A stretch of DNA of 64,000 nucleotides from contig MBPM02000010.1 in NCBI GenBank assembly GCA_001695595.3, positions 248,001-312,000 on the forward strand. Direction: 5' to 3'. Source of the DNA: Plasmopara viticola (taxonomy: Eukaryota > Oomycota > Peronosporomycetes > Peronosporales > Peronosporaceae). The number at the start of each line of letters is the position of its first letter. The first letter of the stretch is position 1. The position numbers were made by a program, and so were the translations under genes. This document shows positions 11,301 through 24,059 of this stretch, piece by piece. Below the pieces are notes generated by a model. It searched no databases. It was not told the DNA's origin and saw only the letters and a list, made by a program, of their open reading frames with translations.

Positions 11301-12950
11301 AGTGGGTGAGTAGTCTCCTGTCCGCTCCCAGTAGACATAAGCATTGCCGAGGCAACCAACATCTCCTGCGAGGCTGCGAAAAAAGCAGACTCATGATCTG
11401 CGTCTGTCCCAAAAGAGCCGGGCAAGTGGACATATATTTCGCCCAAGGGCTTTTAAGTATTTGCGGAAGCCGTGCATTCGTGTCAGATAAATGCTGATCA
11501 CCAGTAAGGGCATGGTGTTCTTTTAAGGAAGATTTCAGTTGTTATAATGAATGCGTGGTTGCTACATACCATAATACCGAGAGCTTGGCAACATTTAAGA
11601 AACTTCAGCAGCAATAAAAATAGAATATAGATAGCTGCGATGGTTCCACACACTTTAAAAGAAATTGCTGGCGGAGAGCAATCTTTGCCGCCCGCCTGAA
11701 GGCAGGTTTTGGCAAGTGTATTACCCCGTGGCAGAGAAATGTATCTTAATAACGGAGATTCTGACAGTTCTACTATCCGTTACCTCAGCTTAAATTGCAG
11801 AAGCTTCTATAAACAATATAGCAATTTAAGTGCAACGAGCCCAAAGCTACTAAGCTCTTGATCAAGCTAACATTCGGAACTATCTTGAGTGTGATCAAAA
11901 AATTTACAAAATGTCATTGAGAAAGAAATCCTCTTGTTTGGACGAAGCCATGTTAAAATAAGAGTCATAGGCAGGTACGTTTTGCGGTGGCTTATAGATT
12001 TAAAAGGGTAATACATCCTATATTAAAGGACTCAGGTATGGTTTCCTGAAACTCACCATCGCGGCTGCATCAAATAGGGAAAGAGATAAGATATTGGATT
12101 CGTGCTAGGCACGAAAGACTTTGTCACAAAGCAGTGACCACCGCCGCTAGATCGGTGTGAGCTCATTGATGACTACTTTGTCGAAAAGACATATAGTTAC
12201 ATAGAGCGAGAATCAATATCTACGCACTTTTAGTCGACCTTCTGGTTTTGGATACTGATTAAAGACTAATTATGCCTATAATAAGCTAAAGCATACAGCG
12301 AAACCTGCAAGCACCCATTGCAAAGAAGAACAAGATGATTGATGTGTCCAAACATACATTTGAAGTAGAGATCGATAGTACAAATTCCAAATAAGAGAGT
12401 CCACTGATACTTCTCTGCGATCAGAACGCCGACCGGTATGCTAATTTAGTAGTAAGTGATGCCAAAGGGTGCTCAGGGTACATTTTAATAGCTTAAATCC
12501 TCCAATGTATCACCCATTTCGGGCTGCTTCGGCATATATCAAAGTTGGATTCCATTGTAGCTGCTTCGTAAGATTAATTGCCCACTCAGACCATCTAGGA
12601 CAAATTTTTGTAGTCATGTGGGCCACCAGACTTCATGCCAGCAATAACAGATATGCCGTTCAGGCTGAGGAGGCAAAATTCTCGAATTAATCTTGAGGCT
12701 CTTTATTGAGAAAAAGTCGAATCGACTTCTTCAACATAGCAAGCTTGAACGTATCCGATGTAGTGGCTAGGCTTAGTAAATAGTACTTCTAGAAATATAA
12801 ACTTTTACTTCCACAAGAGAAGACAAAGTAGTTTAGCGTCGTTTGGGACTGCGCGTTATTCTTACTTGATGAATACAGACATAAGGGAGTTACTCGCTAC
12901 AGTCTAAGCGAACATGAGCTACCGTGCGAAAAATCATCGTTCCTGGAAAA
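8400..12950 (+). repeat. decayed unit R, copy 1
   Basis: Pieces align in order with the right arm of the large inverted repeat: 8415-8960 with 36.72-37.2 kb; 9590-9850 with 37.95-38.2; 10130-10230 with 38.39-38.47; 10850-11060 with 38.70-38.90; 11280-11510 with 39.08-39.33; 12110-12370 with 39.90-40.16; 12820-12950 with 40.69-40.86 kb. One section (10260-10830) is an extra copy of the 12.1-12.4 type. No intact gene was found; the mobile or host origin of the unit is unknown. 7763-8400 shows nothing recognisable. Confidence 0.5.
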
Positions 12951-13629
12951 AGTACCTATTTGCCATTCTTTGGTACAGTTGTGAGTGCTCCATTTCAGTT
13001 CTACGGCACTTGTGGTCGTATCAAGCAAACTTGTTAGAAGCGGCAACAAAGACGTCAACCCGTTATTTAAACTGGAAAGACCGTTGTCATTTTATCTGAA
13101 TAGTAATTACTGCATCAACACAAGCTTTGCAAGTTCAATTGCCAACAAAACTTTGCGCAAAATAAGCTAATTTTTCTCATATTAGCAATGTTGAAAACTC
13201 TGACGGCAAAGCATTTTTCGATTTTATATACTTGACATTTTTATATGTGTTGCGAGTGTACGAACTTCAAACACGAAAGTGATTTCAAATGCTGGCAACT
13301 TCGTTCGACGCCATCAATACTACTATTGCTCCATAAAACACCATATCGATTATGCACAAGTCCTACCAAAGAATGTAGAAGTACATGACAATGTGTAATA
13401 TAAGCGAATTGGTCACTCAGTACTGATTACCTTCTCGCAAATGTAGTGGAATAAAATATCGCTATGCATGGTTAGTACAAACAAACATTCTTTGCCAAAG
13501 TTATATTCCCTCAAATATCATAGCAGCCCTGTACCAATGTCTATTGGCCATCGTCGTTTACAAACAACTTCTTGATTAGCACCACTCAGCTTTGGGGCAA
13601 TTAAACCTTATTGTTGGAAATCACACTTT

Positions 13630-15420
13630 CTCAGCACATCATGAACTTTGTTATGTTGGGTGAACATCTGTCGTGACCTTGTATGAACTTAAATACGCGA
13701 CAAGCTCTACTTTTCGTTATCTGTCGCACACCATGCCTAATTCTATTCGGGATATACCACATATCATATACTCCTGCAAAACAGCAATATGTTAAGTAGC
13801 GACTCCACTTGGCCACAGCTCCCGCGATTAAGCTCTTCGTTCCGCCTGCCAGGTACATGAGGTTTCCACAATCATCAGCTACAACTTTGACTTTATCATG
13901 ACCTTGTCTTCTTTGATCTGCGCTTTATCGTCTATTTGATTCAGATTTTGGATCCCGCAGAGTCAGCCGACTTTTTGCGTGTCACTTGACCAACTGTCTT
14001 GCCGATCAAATTTTGCGTAAGAAGATGACAACCACTCAATGTCTTATGCTCCATCTTGTAGCTGATATTGATTGCAAAACTAAATCGCAAAGATTTGAGG
14101 GTCTTTTTTCTGTATTTAAACGTCTTTCTTTGGTGACACCATCAGACGTTAAGTTACAAGCAAGGCTCGCCTCGTTATTCACTGGTGCTTTAAGCGAAAG
14201 AGAATTGAGGTTTAGAAGTTGAAAGCGTCTGTCCTGTACCTTAAATCGATATGTGAGTAGTTTGCCTTCGGTTTAAATATTAAGCCATATACGGTCTTCC
14301 TGTACGGCAAGCTTAGAAAAGAAAGCTACGTGTAGATTGACCACACAGACACTATAAGTATACGTATTCTTCGAGATTCGTATGAATTCACGCAATCAGC
14401 TCGTCGGTCAAAGAACATGATCAATTTGCGTCTCACGGACACAAAATTAAGATCAGCTAGCACTCATGAGTGCATCAACATAGGATGAAAGGGGTGCCCT
14501 GCGAAATCGCTTTCAGCGTCAACTGCCTCTTCTCGTTGTACTTTACAGCGGACGCATACTTGCAACCGATTTAACACTGATGTGCTAATTTTGACACACA
14601 ATCTCCAGGTGCTGTTTGCCGTTAGCAACTTCAGTTCGGTTGATAACCTCTTATAATAGTGGTCTTTGTCCCCCGCTCGTAGTTTCCTCTGTGAACGTAT
14701 TCGATACCTCCATTATGGCAGTTAATAACTGCCCTTTAACAAATGCAAGGTAGTCACCATATGGCTTCAGTCGCTCAGTCCTCTTCTACTCACTGGACAA
14801 AAGAGTATCAATAACTATCTCTTTCTTGTGCCTGCATCTTCGGGACGTGACAAACCTTGGCACCTCGTAGAAATGTGTACTTGTCACGCCACAACTCAAG
14901 AATACGGAGGTCTTTAGCGCCCGGCAAAAAGCGTCGCTAAAAAGTGTTTAACTATCATTTGATGGACTACGAAAACGGTATCAATACTTATGGGTTCCTC
15001 AACGTGGAAATAAAGTAGGCAAAATCGTACGTAGTTTGAATTCCATCAGGAGGACCAGCAATGCGCACGGTATGACCCTGTGGACACCAATGATAGCGAA
15101 GAAGTATTGGTGCCAAGGACGACTCATGCGGACGCAGATCCTTGGTGACAGTTGTTTTTCACCAACGGTGAGAGTCTCATTTGAGCATGAAGTTGCGATG
15201 TTGCTACGCGATTGCCTAACCAACGCTTACATTGTCGAACTTATGATTGTGCATCTTCAACGGTGGCTGTGGATACTAGCAGCTGCCTTGAAGCTACCTG
15301 TACCAACAAGATCAGACACAGGATCAATGCTTCAAAAAACTGCGGAAGACACCTGACGACTCATTTATGCAGGCTTGGAGGTTTTAGGATCGTGGTACCT
15401 TTTTCACACCGCAAATAAAA
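13630..15420. pseudogene. scrambled copia remains, copy 1
   Basis: RNase H-like sequence lies on the minus strand (13631-13858) and is followed on the plus strand by an RT scrap (FLYGKLRKESY near 14300) and, on the minus strand, the integrase-RT linker region (14640-14900). The same arrangement, with opposite strands for RNase H and RT, occurs at 20500-22200. This is a lineage different from copia-1 to copia-4. No frame is intact. 12950-13630 holds nothing recognised. Confidence 0.45.
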
Positions 15421-15839
15421 AGTTTGTGTAACAAGAAGACAAAGATAATCACAACAACCCTCAATACATCTCTTCAGCTACTAAAGCAGTGGGAAAAGGA
15501 TGTGTGGCTCTCCCACCGCCGGGTTTAAGTATGACTTTCCCAGACCAGAGAAGGTTCAATAAAACGATGTTTGATTTTCTCGAATGGAGGAACCCATTCT
15601 CTCTAGCGGTAAATTTATTGCATTAACGATAGTTTTTGCCCCATCAGCTATTTCGGGACATTGCAGTCGTATCCTCGGCTCTGCTGATTATGTTAAGCCC
15701 ATTTTTTACAAAGTCAAAACATTTTTTGTTTAGGATCCAATCTCAAATTAGGAATGTACGAGATATTTTTTGAGCCCATCCTTCTTTTTCCAGAATCTTT
15801 AAATGGGAGAAATAAGTTAAGTTAAGCTTTTTGGGCCCA

Positions 15840-16400
15840 GTATATGCTTTTCGTATGACTAGCTGTCCGTCGATGGTCTCAGTCAATAATCAATTTTCTT
15901 CAAATAAATGATCTGCTGCAGGTATCAGCAATCATGTTTCTTATAGTCGAAAAGAATTTTAAAATGCAGCGGCAACCAACATGTCGCCGATCAACAACGT
16001 TGTGTAAAATGGCCAATGCCATTTATATAAAAGAATACGTGAATAGCCTTACCATTTGTCTCTGACGCGAACATGTACTAAATACACCATCGGCAACCAA
16101 ATATCAATATCGTGTTTTTGTACTGACCCCCAACAGACCAAAGATATAGCAAGACGTATAGCCTCCAAGCAGTGTCCCGTTACTGGTAGGCTATGTAAAA
16201 AAGCCGTTTGTTTGACTGTACGGCATGCCTCACATTATCAAATATTTGGCCTATCCCTTGTATTTGTGAAGCCAGATTTGCGTTATGGGAACCAGCAACG
16301 TGCTTTTTCTCGACCCAAATTGCCGCCGTTTGAAGCATCGTGTGCCTCGAGATATATAATTTATGTCGCCAAAAAAGCCACTTAGGCTAGATATGTCCGA
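15840..16400. repeat. repeat X, copy 1
   Basis: Aligns by eye with 24060-24620 and less clearly with 47620-47970: 'CGATGGTCT', 'AAATGCAGC(G/A)G', 'TTTGTCTCT', 'GAAGCATCGTGTGC' / 'GAGCATCGTGTGC' in order. A 109-codon frame (16056-16385) lies here but is not kept in the other copies. Probably a decayed mobile element. Confidence 0.4.
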
Positions 16401-18300
16401 TTTACCCTTAATAGCACTGCTCGTCTATCCACTTGTGGTGATGCGAATGGCATCACTATCGAGACTTATATACCCAACTAGAGTAGCATTATCTGCGACA
16501 GAGTTCTGCAATTAAGCTTTTAATTTACATTCATCTTTGAGTGCGTGATAAATTTGACTTCCCCCTCTCTTTCAAAGTACGATGAAGAGACACGGCAAGT
16601 TGTGTTTCGATCATCGTGTATTCAAACAGTTGGTTAAGGCACTTTTCCAGCGCCAAATTTCTAAAGACTCATTCTTTTCACCGCAATTATTGCAGTGAGA
16701 GTTCGCCTGAACGGAAAGCATAGTGAAACCCGTTTTGACCTTAAAATAAATATTGAAACTAATTTTTGTTCTGAGAGAACGCCAATCGACTTGCAATTTC
16801 ACTTATTCTAGACGTCAATAGTCCCGAACTTGCTTCTACGAAGCATTGCGACAGGAATTTTGAGCACTTGTGAAGTGCTTTATTTACAACACATAATTCA
16901 CTTTTTGCCACGCCATTCTATAAAGGGATGTAGTCGTCTGATGTGAAATCCGTGGGGCTTAAACTTCAACTATAGCCGGAGGCGTCAACGCGATTCGCTA
17001 GTGAAAGTATTATTTGACGCTGAAGATTGCACCGGGGCGTTAGAAGGCGCAGGGTCTCGCATTATGCTGGCTAAAACGGCACACAGAGGGGGAAAAATCT
17101 ATCAACGGTTGACTTGATGGGTAAAAGCTATCACTTCACAAAGACCACGGCATCCTTGAGTCTGAGTTAGTACATTGTTAAGTAGTTGAAACATTACTTT
17201 TTTAATTGCATGGGGTCACCGAACAGCTGAAAACTTTAATGTCAAGAAGCCGTTGCGCGCGCCGCAATGTTTATATACAGCGCCAAGAGGCCGAAAAGTT
17301 ATTGTCTTTTATTCGATTATTTACCTTGCAGAAATGCAAAAGTGGATTTAATATCCGCACAAATTTACTCGCCACCAAAATTGCTTTTGTATTGACAAGA
17401 TACAATGGGTAATATTTTTCCAAGTGCGTGTGAAAACGACGTCATCAGTAGTTTATTGTGGAGTTTCAAGATGTTCTTTACCGAAAAAATACACGCTTTT
17501 CTTATTGAATAGCGACAACTTTATAGCTGACTTGGCAGGGCAGGCTCAAGTTTTGACCAGCTAATATAAGTAAGCACACATTGGCTTCTTATACCCGATC
17601 ATGTCTGCTAAAACACATCAGTTTACGCTGTAAATTCCCCGTAATACTCAATTGTTATATTAGTCCAAGAAAAATGAAACTTTTTCAGATGCTTTCCGGA
17701 CGAGAGAACGCCGCTTGTGGCTGCGTCTTTGCGCTTAGAGAATTAATTTGTGCATCTGTCGTCCTCAGAAACTTTATTAGAACCTATTCTTTCCAATGAT
17801 AATGCTATGGCGACGTCGGACTGGACGCTGCTGTTTTTGACAAATAAGGACGTGGAAGTGGCTGACTGGCTGACAGCCAAAATTTAACAATTAAAATTCC
17901 AACTCGATATTATGAAGCATCGACAGCAGCTTGCACACGAGCAGAAGCGCTGCCTTGGTTTTGGTATTCCAATGTACCACGTAGGCGGTGCTCAGCGATG
18001 CGGAATATTTCGGACGCTTTTCAAAGATTTTAGGGCATTACAATGCCCCTGCATCCATTTATGTTGTGTTACACTGCTATGAGCATAACCGAGCAGTCTA
18101 TTGGATAAATAGAAGCACCAAGCCCCACATGTAGGTGAGTGTGAAATGTTTTTCGTATACTTGCACGTGCAACTCCCTAGCATTCGCATTGTCGCAGAGC
18201 TGCGTCAAGTGCTGCGCACAAGCAAGTCGCCGAAGGAGATGAGATACCGAAGCTTTGTTAGCTCTTTCGATTTCCAAATCGCATGTGCTTTTCGCTTTTC
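16401..18300. other. AT-rich intergenic stretch, nothing recognised
   Basis: Only short, unconserved frames. No domain, RNA gene or repeat could be supported. It ends at the target-site duplication of the LINE copy (CATGTGCTTT at 18282-18291). Confidence 0.4.
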
Positions 18301-18465
18301 GGAAAAGGTTGGGGTGACGCCCTCCTTCCAAGCGCGGGGGCTTAACGCTCGCGCGCTTCGGGCAGGTGCTCTCGGGCATCTGCAGGTCTCTAACGAGTCT
18401 CACCCTCGACGCGACGGTCTCCAGCACCAGGCCAAACCCCCTTCCACGCCCTTAATCGCGCCGAC

Positions 18466-18645
18466 CGCATCCGGATTGGCCCCTTTAATGTGAATTCTCT
18501 AGGTTCGAAGCGCAAGAAGCACGTAACACTCCCCGAAGATCTCCGGCGCTACCGCGTCGATATCCTTGGCCTTCGCGAAACCAAGATCTACGATAGAGGT
18601 GAGCACCGCATTGATGACTTCCTTCTAACCCTGAAAAAAAAAATC
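18466..18645 (+). pseudogene. LINE endonuclease N-terminal fragment
   Basis: The frame reads RIGPFNVNSLGSKRKKHVTL, then LRRYRVDILGLRETKIYD, the typical opening of a LINE apurinic-like endonuclease (exonuclease-endonuclease-phosphatase fold), where N and E in 'FNVNSL..LGLRETK' correspond to early active-site positions. A poly-A-like tract (GAAAAAAAAAATC) marks the break at 18631-18643, after which unrelated sequence begins. Confidence 0.65.
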
Positions 18646-18739
18646 GAAGCCAAGACCGAAGTCACCGAAATCCGCCGCCACTGCAACCCGTCGGGCGCCA
18701 CTCGACACGCCCGATCCCGATAAGAAACCTGGCACCACA

Positions 18740-19250
18740 CTAAGAAGCTCGGAACACTCCTCGGCGATATTAAAGATCTATCCCGACGCAAGTCCCTGGC
18801 CACCCTCGCGCTCCACCGCCTCTGGTCCGTCTGGCTCCGCCCCACGTTCATCTCACCCAAGACACGCATTCGATTGTACAACACCTACGTTCTACCGATT
18901 CTGCTGTACAACTGGGCTCTTACCAAGTCAGAGCTCCACGGCCTCGAGAGTTTCCATCGCCGCCAGCTTCGCTACGCTCTTGGCTATCGCTACCCCTGAC
19001 CCATTTCGAATGCAAGACTCTACGACCTCTGTGATGAGCGGCCGCTGAGACTACGACTGACACAAGCTCGCTGGCGCCTGTTTGGCCATGTACTTCGCCG
19101 CTATCCCGACATTCCAGCTGACCTCCAGATGCGTGCCTACTTCTTCTCCACCGCAGCAAAATGGCGCGGACGTCCCCGCACCACGCTCCCTCGACACTCG
19201 ACCACAATCTTGTTTCCCGTGGCTCCGGCTTTCGACTCCGGATAGCACAA
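18740..19250 (+). pseudogene. LINE reverse transcriptase C-terminal fragment
   Basis: The frame KKLGTLLGDIKDLSRRKSLA, then LHRLWSVWLRP, TRIRLYNTYVLPILLYN, FHRRQLRYALGYRYP, stop, then ARLYDLCDERPLRLRL and ARWRLFGHVLRRYPDIPADL. This is the thumb/C-terminal region usual for CR1/L2-like oomycete LINEs. At least two in-frame stops are seen (about 18999 and 19240). No catalytic YADD core is present. Confidence 0.7.
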
Positions 19251-19639
19251 GACCTCGAAGTGGTACGTACCCTTGCACAAGACCGAAAGAAATGGAAGAC
19301 CCATTTGACCTCGGTGCTGGATGCACTGCCCGCCGAACGAGACTCGACGTATGCGGACACCACTCTATGCCGTGGACTAGCCAGACTGAGCCTAGCACGT
19401 GCATACCTTGGCAACGCGATAACGTAATACATTACATTACATGTGCTTTACGCGTCTTTAGCGAAAATCTTGCAACACTTGAATAATGAAAGTTTTTATG
19501 TCATAATCTTTTAAAAGTTCTTGGCAGTTGCACACTCACACTCATCTGCATAACGTGTAATGAAGGGTGCGGATTACATTTGAACAACGCTAGTACTATT
19601 CGCAATATTACAATATTTTTAAAAGACTAATTTACTAGC

Positions 19640-20180
19640 CTTCTTTTGACTTTAGACGCCGGTAGAATTGGTGGCAAATGCTTCTAATTATAATAAACTC
19701 CTTCAATTTTGCATCCGAGATCGTCTCAATTGCTTGACAACGCATCACCGTAGACCAATTCACAAATGAAGGATGCCGTATGCTGCCTTTTACCGTAGAC
19801 CACTTCACAATTAGAGGGTGATGTGGGGTCTCAATGTACAATAAGCTTTCTAGCGAAGCCGAATACTGGATATTTTTTCTGTTTATGCGTATGAAGCCGA
19901 CACTATAAAAACAAAGATCTGCGTCATTTATTGTCGACCGCTAGCGTATCGTGCACGCCCCTTTGAGCTAGAGTGAAAGACAAAACCCAATAAATATTTC
20001 ATAGGGCTCTACGTTTTCTAGAAAACGTAGAGCCCGTAAAACCGAGGTCTGGGTTTAGTGGGCGTTAAAAGCTCTACTTTAAGACTTGAGCTCAAGTTGT
20101 TGTATATATGACGATTAGAAGTGTTAAGCTTCATTGCTTTTAATGCGATAAGTTTTTATTTGGACTAGTGTTAAACACAG
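19640..20180 (+). repeat. dispersed repeat L, copy 2
   Basis: Reverse complement match to 200-780 and direct match to about 29690-30150 ('GGTCTCAATGTA', 'GAAGCCGACACTATAA'). Non-coding. Contains the perfect palindrome at 20004-20035. 19442-19640 is featureless. Confidence 0.6.
20004..20035. repeat. 32-bp perfect palindrome
   Basis: Arm GGGCTCTACGTTTT followed by CTAG and the exact complement of the arm; the whole 32 bases equal their own reverse complement. The corresponding place in L copy 1 (near 310-330) retains only one arm-like piece (GGCTCTCCGTTTTCTA), so the palindrome formed or was kept only in this copy. Confidence 0.9.
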
Positions 20181-20499
20181 TTGAGTGGGGGGGGGCAAGC
20201 ACATTCTAATTAATATTAATAAATTACAGTATGAGAATAGTGCCAATGACTTTGTGCAGTGCCTTTTATGCAAACGATGCTCCTCCTCTCTTTCACATAG
20301 ACAATTTTCATCAAAATTAAGCAAACGTATGGCTTGTCAAATAGTGTGGGGAGACTCGACAAATGCGGGACAAAAGTAAAGAAGTGGCTCAATTATAACA
20401 TTATGATCAGTCGGTCATTATTTACCTTTTCGCGATAAACGTGATTGAATATTTGGGTTGGCAAAAAAATGTCCTTCACCACTGCTATTTAATCATCTT

Positions 20500-22200
20500 A
20501 GCAGCCTTGCTTCAGTGTCCTTCAACAGTCGTCGTATCTAGATGACTTTCTATATGCAGTCGCTTTCTTAGCGATAAACGTCATTTCTTTAATTGCAAAG
20601 CATCAAACCACAGATTTTAAACACGACACCAGCATTGTTGTGCTGGTAGAACGTTTGTCGTCACACCTCACAGTCCAGTCTGCATCCAAGTACACGGCAT
20701 GATCTACTACTTGATTCCCGTCGCACAGCATGTCAATTCATGTTCTCTAAGAAATATCGCATCGCCTTTATTCCAGTGTACCAGTCGACTGGCTTGACCA
20801 CAGCCCCTGAGCTTTAGATTTTTTTATCGCCCGCCGGTTACACGAGGCTTCAAAGAATTGATGCTAGAGCTTTGACTTCATCTTGGTTTTGTCTTTTTTC
20901 GGTTTGCGCTGTACCGTCCTTGGTCAGTTGAATATCCGATTCCAGCAGGGTCGTGCACCTTGGCTAATTGTCTTGATGATCCATTGCGAGTACCTTAGCT
21001 GACCGATACTTAAAATCTTGTGCTCCATGTTGTAGCCAATTTCGATAAATATAACAAAGCAAACTGGTTTAGAGGGCTTTATTCTCTGCATTTCGACGGC
21101 TTTTTTCTGTGGTACCAGCAGACGTTATAAATAAGGCTCGTCTTGTGGTCTGGAATTGGTTGAAGTGACAGTGTAGTGACGGCTAGAAAATTAAAGCGCC
21201 TGTGAAGTAAATAAACTATATATGTGCCAAACCAGCACACGGTTTTGCTTTTTAAATTGTGCAGTGCGACGTGGACGCGGCTATCCTGTACGGCAAGCTT
21301 TAAGAGAAAAGCTATGCGCAAACTGTTGACACAAGAAGAGGTTGGTGAATAAAACGCCTTCTGCTGCTGCACAATCTGTCTGGACTCCGACCATCAACAC
21401 GTTTGTAAAAAGTGATGCTCAATATGAATTGCCTAAATACAAAACTAGCACTAACGCGTGCATCAAAACAAGAGATGAAGGAGATGCTCCTTAAGCACAT
21501 TGATAAACGTACCTGCCCCAGCTCGTTCTAGTCCGAAGTAAACGTCATACCCACCGTTCGATAGCTGGTGAATCGTCATTGGCACAACATAGGTGCTGTT
21601 ATTCGTCAGGTGGGGAGCGAGGTGTGAAGCTCGAGCTTGTCGCTCGCGAGCACGAGGTGTGAGACCACAAGCTTGCGAGTGTGTGGCTCAAGTGAGCGTG
21701 GCTTTTGCTGGCTCCTAGTCCCTGGTCCACATTAAGTTGCCTTCATAAACATGTTCGATTACACTTCTACAGCACTCAATGGCTGACCTTCAACAATTGC
21801 AAGGTATGCATTGTTTGGCTCCAGTTCTCCAGTTCCTCCTGGTTTTCGCTTGATTTCTTTATTGGGCATCAACAACTTTGCCTTTCCTTGTACTTGCATT
21901 TTAAAAGATGTGACACCCCGTGGAATCGTGTACCGTGTCAAGCCATAACCCAAGAAAATGAATATCTTTGGCGCTTAACGCGGCAATTAATAAAGCGCGA
22001 ATTGCACGCACCGTGAAGTTCACCAAGACGACAACTGTTGAAAGCAATGACGACGAAAAAGCACTGATGCCAAGAACGAATAAGTTGTTGCTGACGCAGA
22101 TGCCTCAGTGACAGTTGTAAAACATAAAGGTTGACTATCTCATTCCAGCATGGAGCTGTGATGATGTCATAGTTTTCCCAACCAAATTTTTTTATTAGGA
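20500..22200. pseudogene. scrambled copia remains, copy 2
   Basis: Minus strand RNase H scrap at 20640-20700 (reads as YLDADW.VRCDDKRSTS, the copia DADW..D..R/STS motif), followed by plus strand RT scrap at 21265-21310 (DVDAAILYGKL, then a stop, EKSYAQ). A linker region on minus (21759-21990) reads FLGYGLTRYTIPRGVT and GGTGELEPNNAYLA. All frames are interrupted. Same mixed-strand order as 13630-15420, so the rearranged block itself was duplicated. Confidence 0.6.
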
Positions 22201-24050
22201 TTTATACTTGTCAAGCAAAGCCCTCATTAAAAAAAAGCGTTCGAGGCTTTCACGGGCCAAAACCCGACCTGAGGTGCTCTTGCTGAAGATCACTAATTGT
22301 AAGGACAAAAAGGAAGATAGTAAAGTCGAAAGTAACAATACTAGTGACAATACTTTGTGTATCCCTCGTGTGTGAAGTAGACGAGGGCTATGTAATTTGT
22401 CGATCGCCAAATGCTCATTTTAACTTGTCAGGCCTGTTCATATGAAAGAAAAGGTTCGACGTGGAAAAGGAAGAGGGTGCTACTCGGCCGACGCAGACTA
22501 TGGCTCCGAAAAGTAAGCTAATCCGATTTGCGCACTGCGAGAGTTTTTCGAAACAATCTCCTTCTATGACGTATATGAGCGAAAGTTAGCTTGTAACGAG
22601 CCATTGTCCTAACACGACTTTACGGTGGTTGTGCGAATTCCACTATATAACTCCACTCGGCGACATAAGTTCCCTTACACAAGGGCGGTATGAAATCCCT
22701 TGGAGTGCTATCGCCACCACAAATCACTTAAAATTCTTTTTTGGATCAGTTTTGCCTCCAAGATTATTGATATCAATTACAACCAGCTCGGATGCTTTAC
22801 GTCTGTAGGCGATAGAGTCCAAACCGCGCACTTTGAGTATCAGGGACTACTTATCTCCAAGATACATCGCATTGGGCAGAATGCGAAGTCAGACGTTAAG
22901 CGCAAGCGCTTCGTGCGATTGTTCGATTTCATTTCTTTCTATTTTAACACGTAGCTTAAATATCGGTTGTAGCATATATACAAAGCGCCCATTGCGTCTA
23001 ATTTCGAATCGCAACGTATTTTAGCAAAGGTACTCATATGACACCCAAAGCAATACAAAAATATCATTTTACGCAGACTCGTAATAATGTCTTAGCTTCA
23101 CTCGCTATACACGAAGTTGGAGACAGCTAGCGTTGCAAGAGGCCATTCCTGCCTTGTTCTTGCGTCTTTTACACCAGAGAAATGGATACTCGCATGACCG
23201 AGTATACACGTTTGAACATGCTTTTGAGGACAGTGCTAGAGGATAAAACGCGGCCTCTTCGGACACAAAGACTATACTGCTTTGCAGTTGTGACCCATGA
23301 GCTTTACACGTACATCAAATGCCGCTTGTCTCAGAAATTGGTCCTCGAACAGCATCGCGAAGTCATTTTTCTTCGCAGTGAGCTTCGGGCTGGACCGGCC
23401 ACCTAAAGCGCACAGCCTTACATGTAGTTGGCTTCTCCCTTTTCAAAGCCGATGTAACTGAAGCTATGCTTATCATCCATTGCCACATGGCTACCCGCAT
23501 TTGCCCTTTTCAGATGTAAGATCGCTAAAAAGAGGCTTTGAAATTATGCTGGGGCACCAAAGGGTTCGTTCGAGGCAGGCTTGATCTTGCAGGGATTGTA
23601 ATCAAGATACCTCAAATGAATAACCGGGTGCGACGAAACGTAATAGAAAGTTGGAAGTGTATGACTCTTTAGGACCATAAAAGATCCGACTAACGACACT
23701 TTACTTTGTTAAAACTACGAAACATTTTCTTAAGGTACGTTTTATTATGTACAGTAACTTAATTCCCGTACGCAAAAAAGATTAAAGTTCTTGTCCATAT
23801 GTATTTGAGTGTTTGATAGCTTCATTCTGTATATCTACAATCGTATTTTCTGCTTTGCTGATTGTGTTCGCCGACAATTCACTAAGTGAAGAACTCCTTC
23901 AGTAAAATAAAAAAAAATATTTTTCTCAAGTTTTCCCTTCATTTCTTAAAAACATTCGTTTTCGAAGAATTACCGATGTTGCAAATATTCAAGCAGTTTG
24001 TCTAAAAGGATCTATAGCGTATAGGTGCGTGATACGCATTGCTGATAATT
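22201..24050. other. AT-rich intergenic; partly shared with 46.6-47.15 kb
   Basis: 22200-23100 shows nothing supportable. 23110-23720 aligns loosely with 46640-47130 ('GGACCGGCCACC' / 'TTGGCCGGCCGCCC'; 'ATGGCTACC'; 'AGGACCAT(A/G)AAAG'). No gene is called. Confidence 0.35.
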
Positions 24051-24059
24051 ACTTCAGCA

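Larger units (their letters stand above)
18301..19441 (+). mobile_element. internally deleted LINE (non-LTR retrotransposon)
   Basis: It starts at GGAAAAGGTTGGGGTGACGC and ends in ACGTAATACATTACATTACAT. It is flanked by the direct repeat CATGTGCTTT (18282-18291 and 19440-19449), a probable target-site duplication. The 5' leader leads into the start of an endonuclease-like frame (IGPFNVNSLGSKRKKH, DILGLRETKI, 18470-18620). The sequence then jumps to the C-terminal end of a reverse transcriptase (18740-19250). Most of the endonuclease and the RT catalytic core are missing, so the copy is non-autonomous. It is the best guide to the parent of the two SINE-like copies. Confidence 0.82.

Noticed and set aside
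20124..20324. G-run (GGGGGGGG near 20189) as a G-quadruplex or promoter element
   Set aside because: A single homopolymer run without further G-tracts nearby; no gene follows it.
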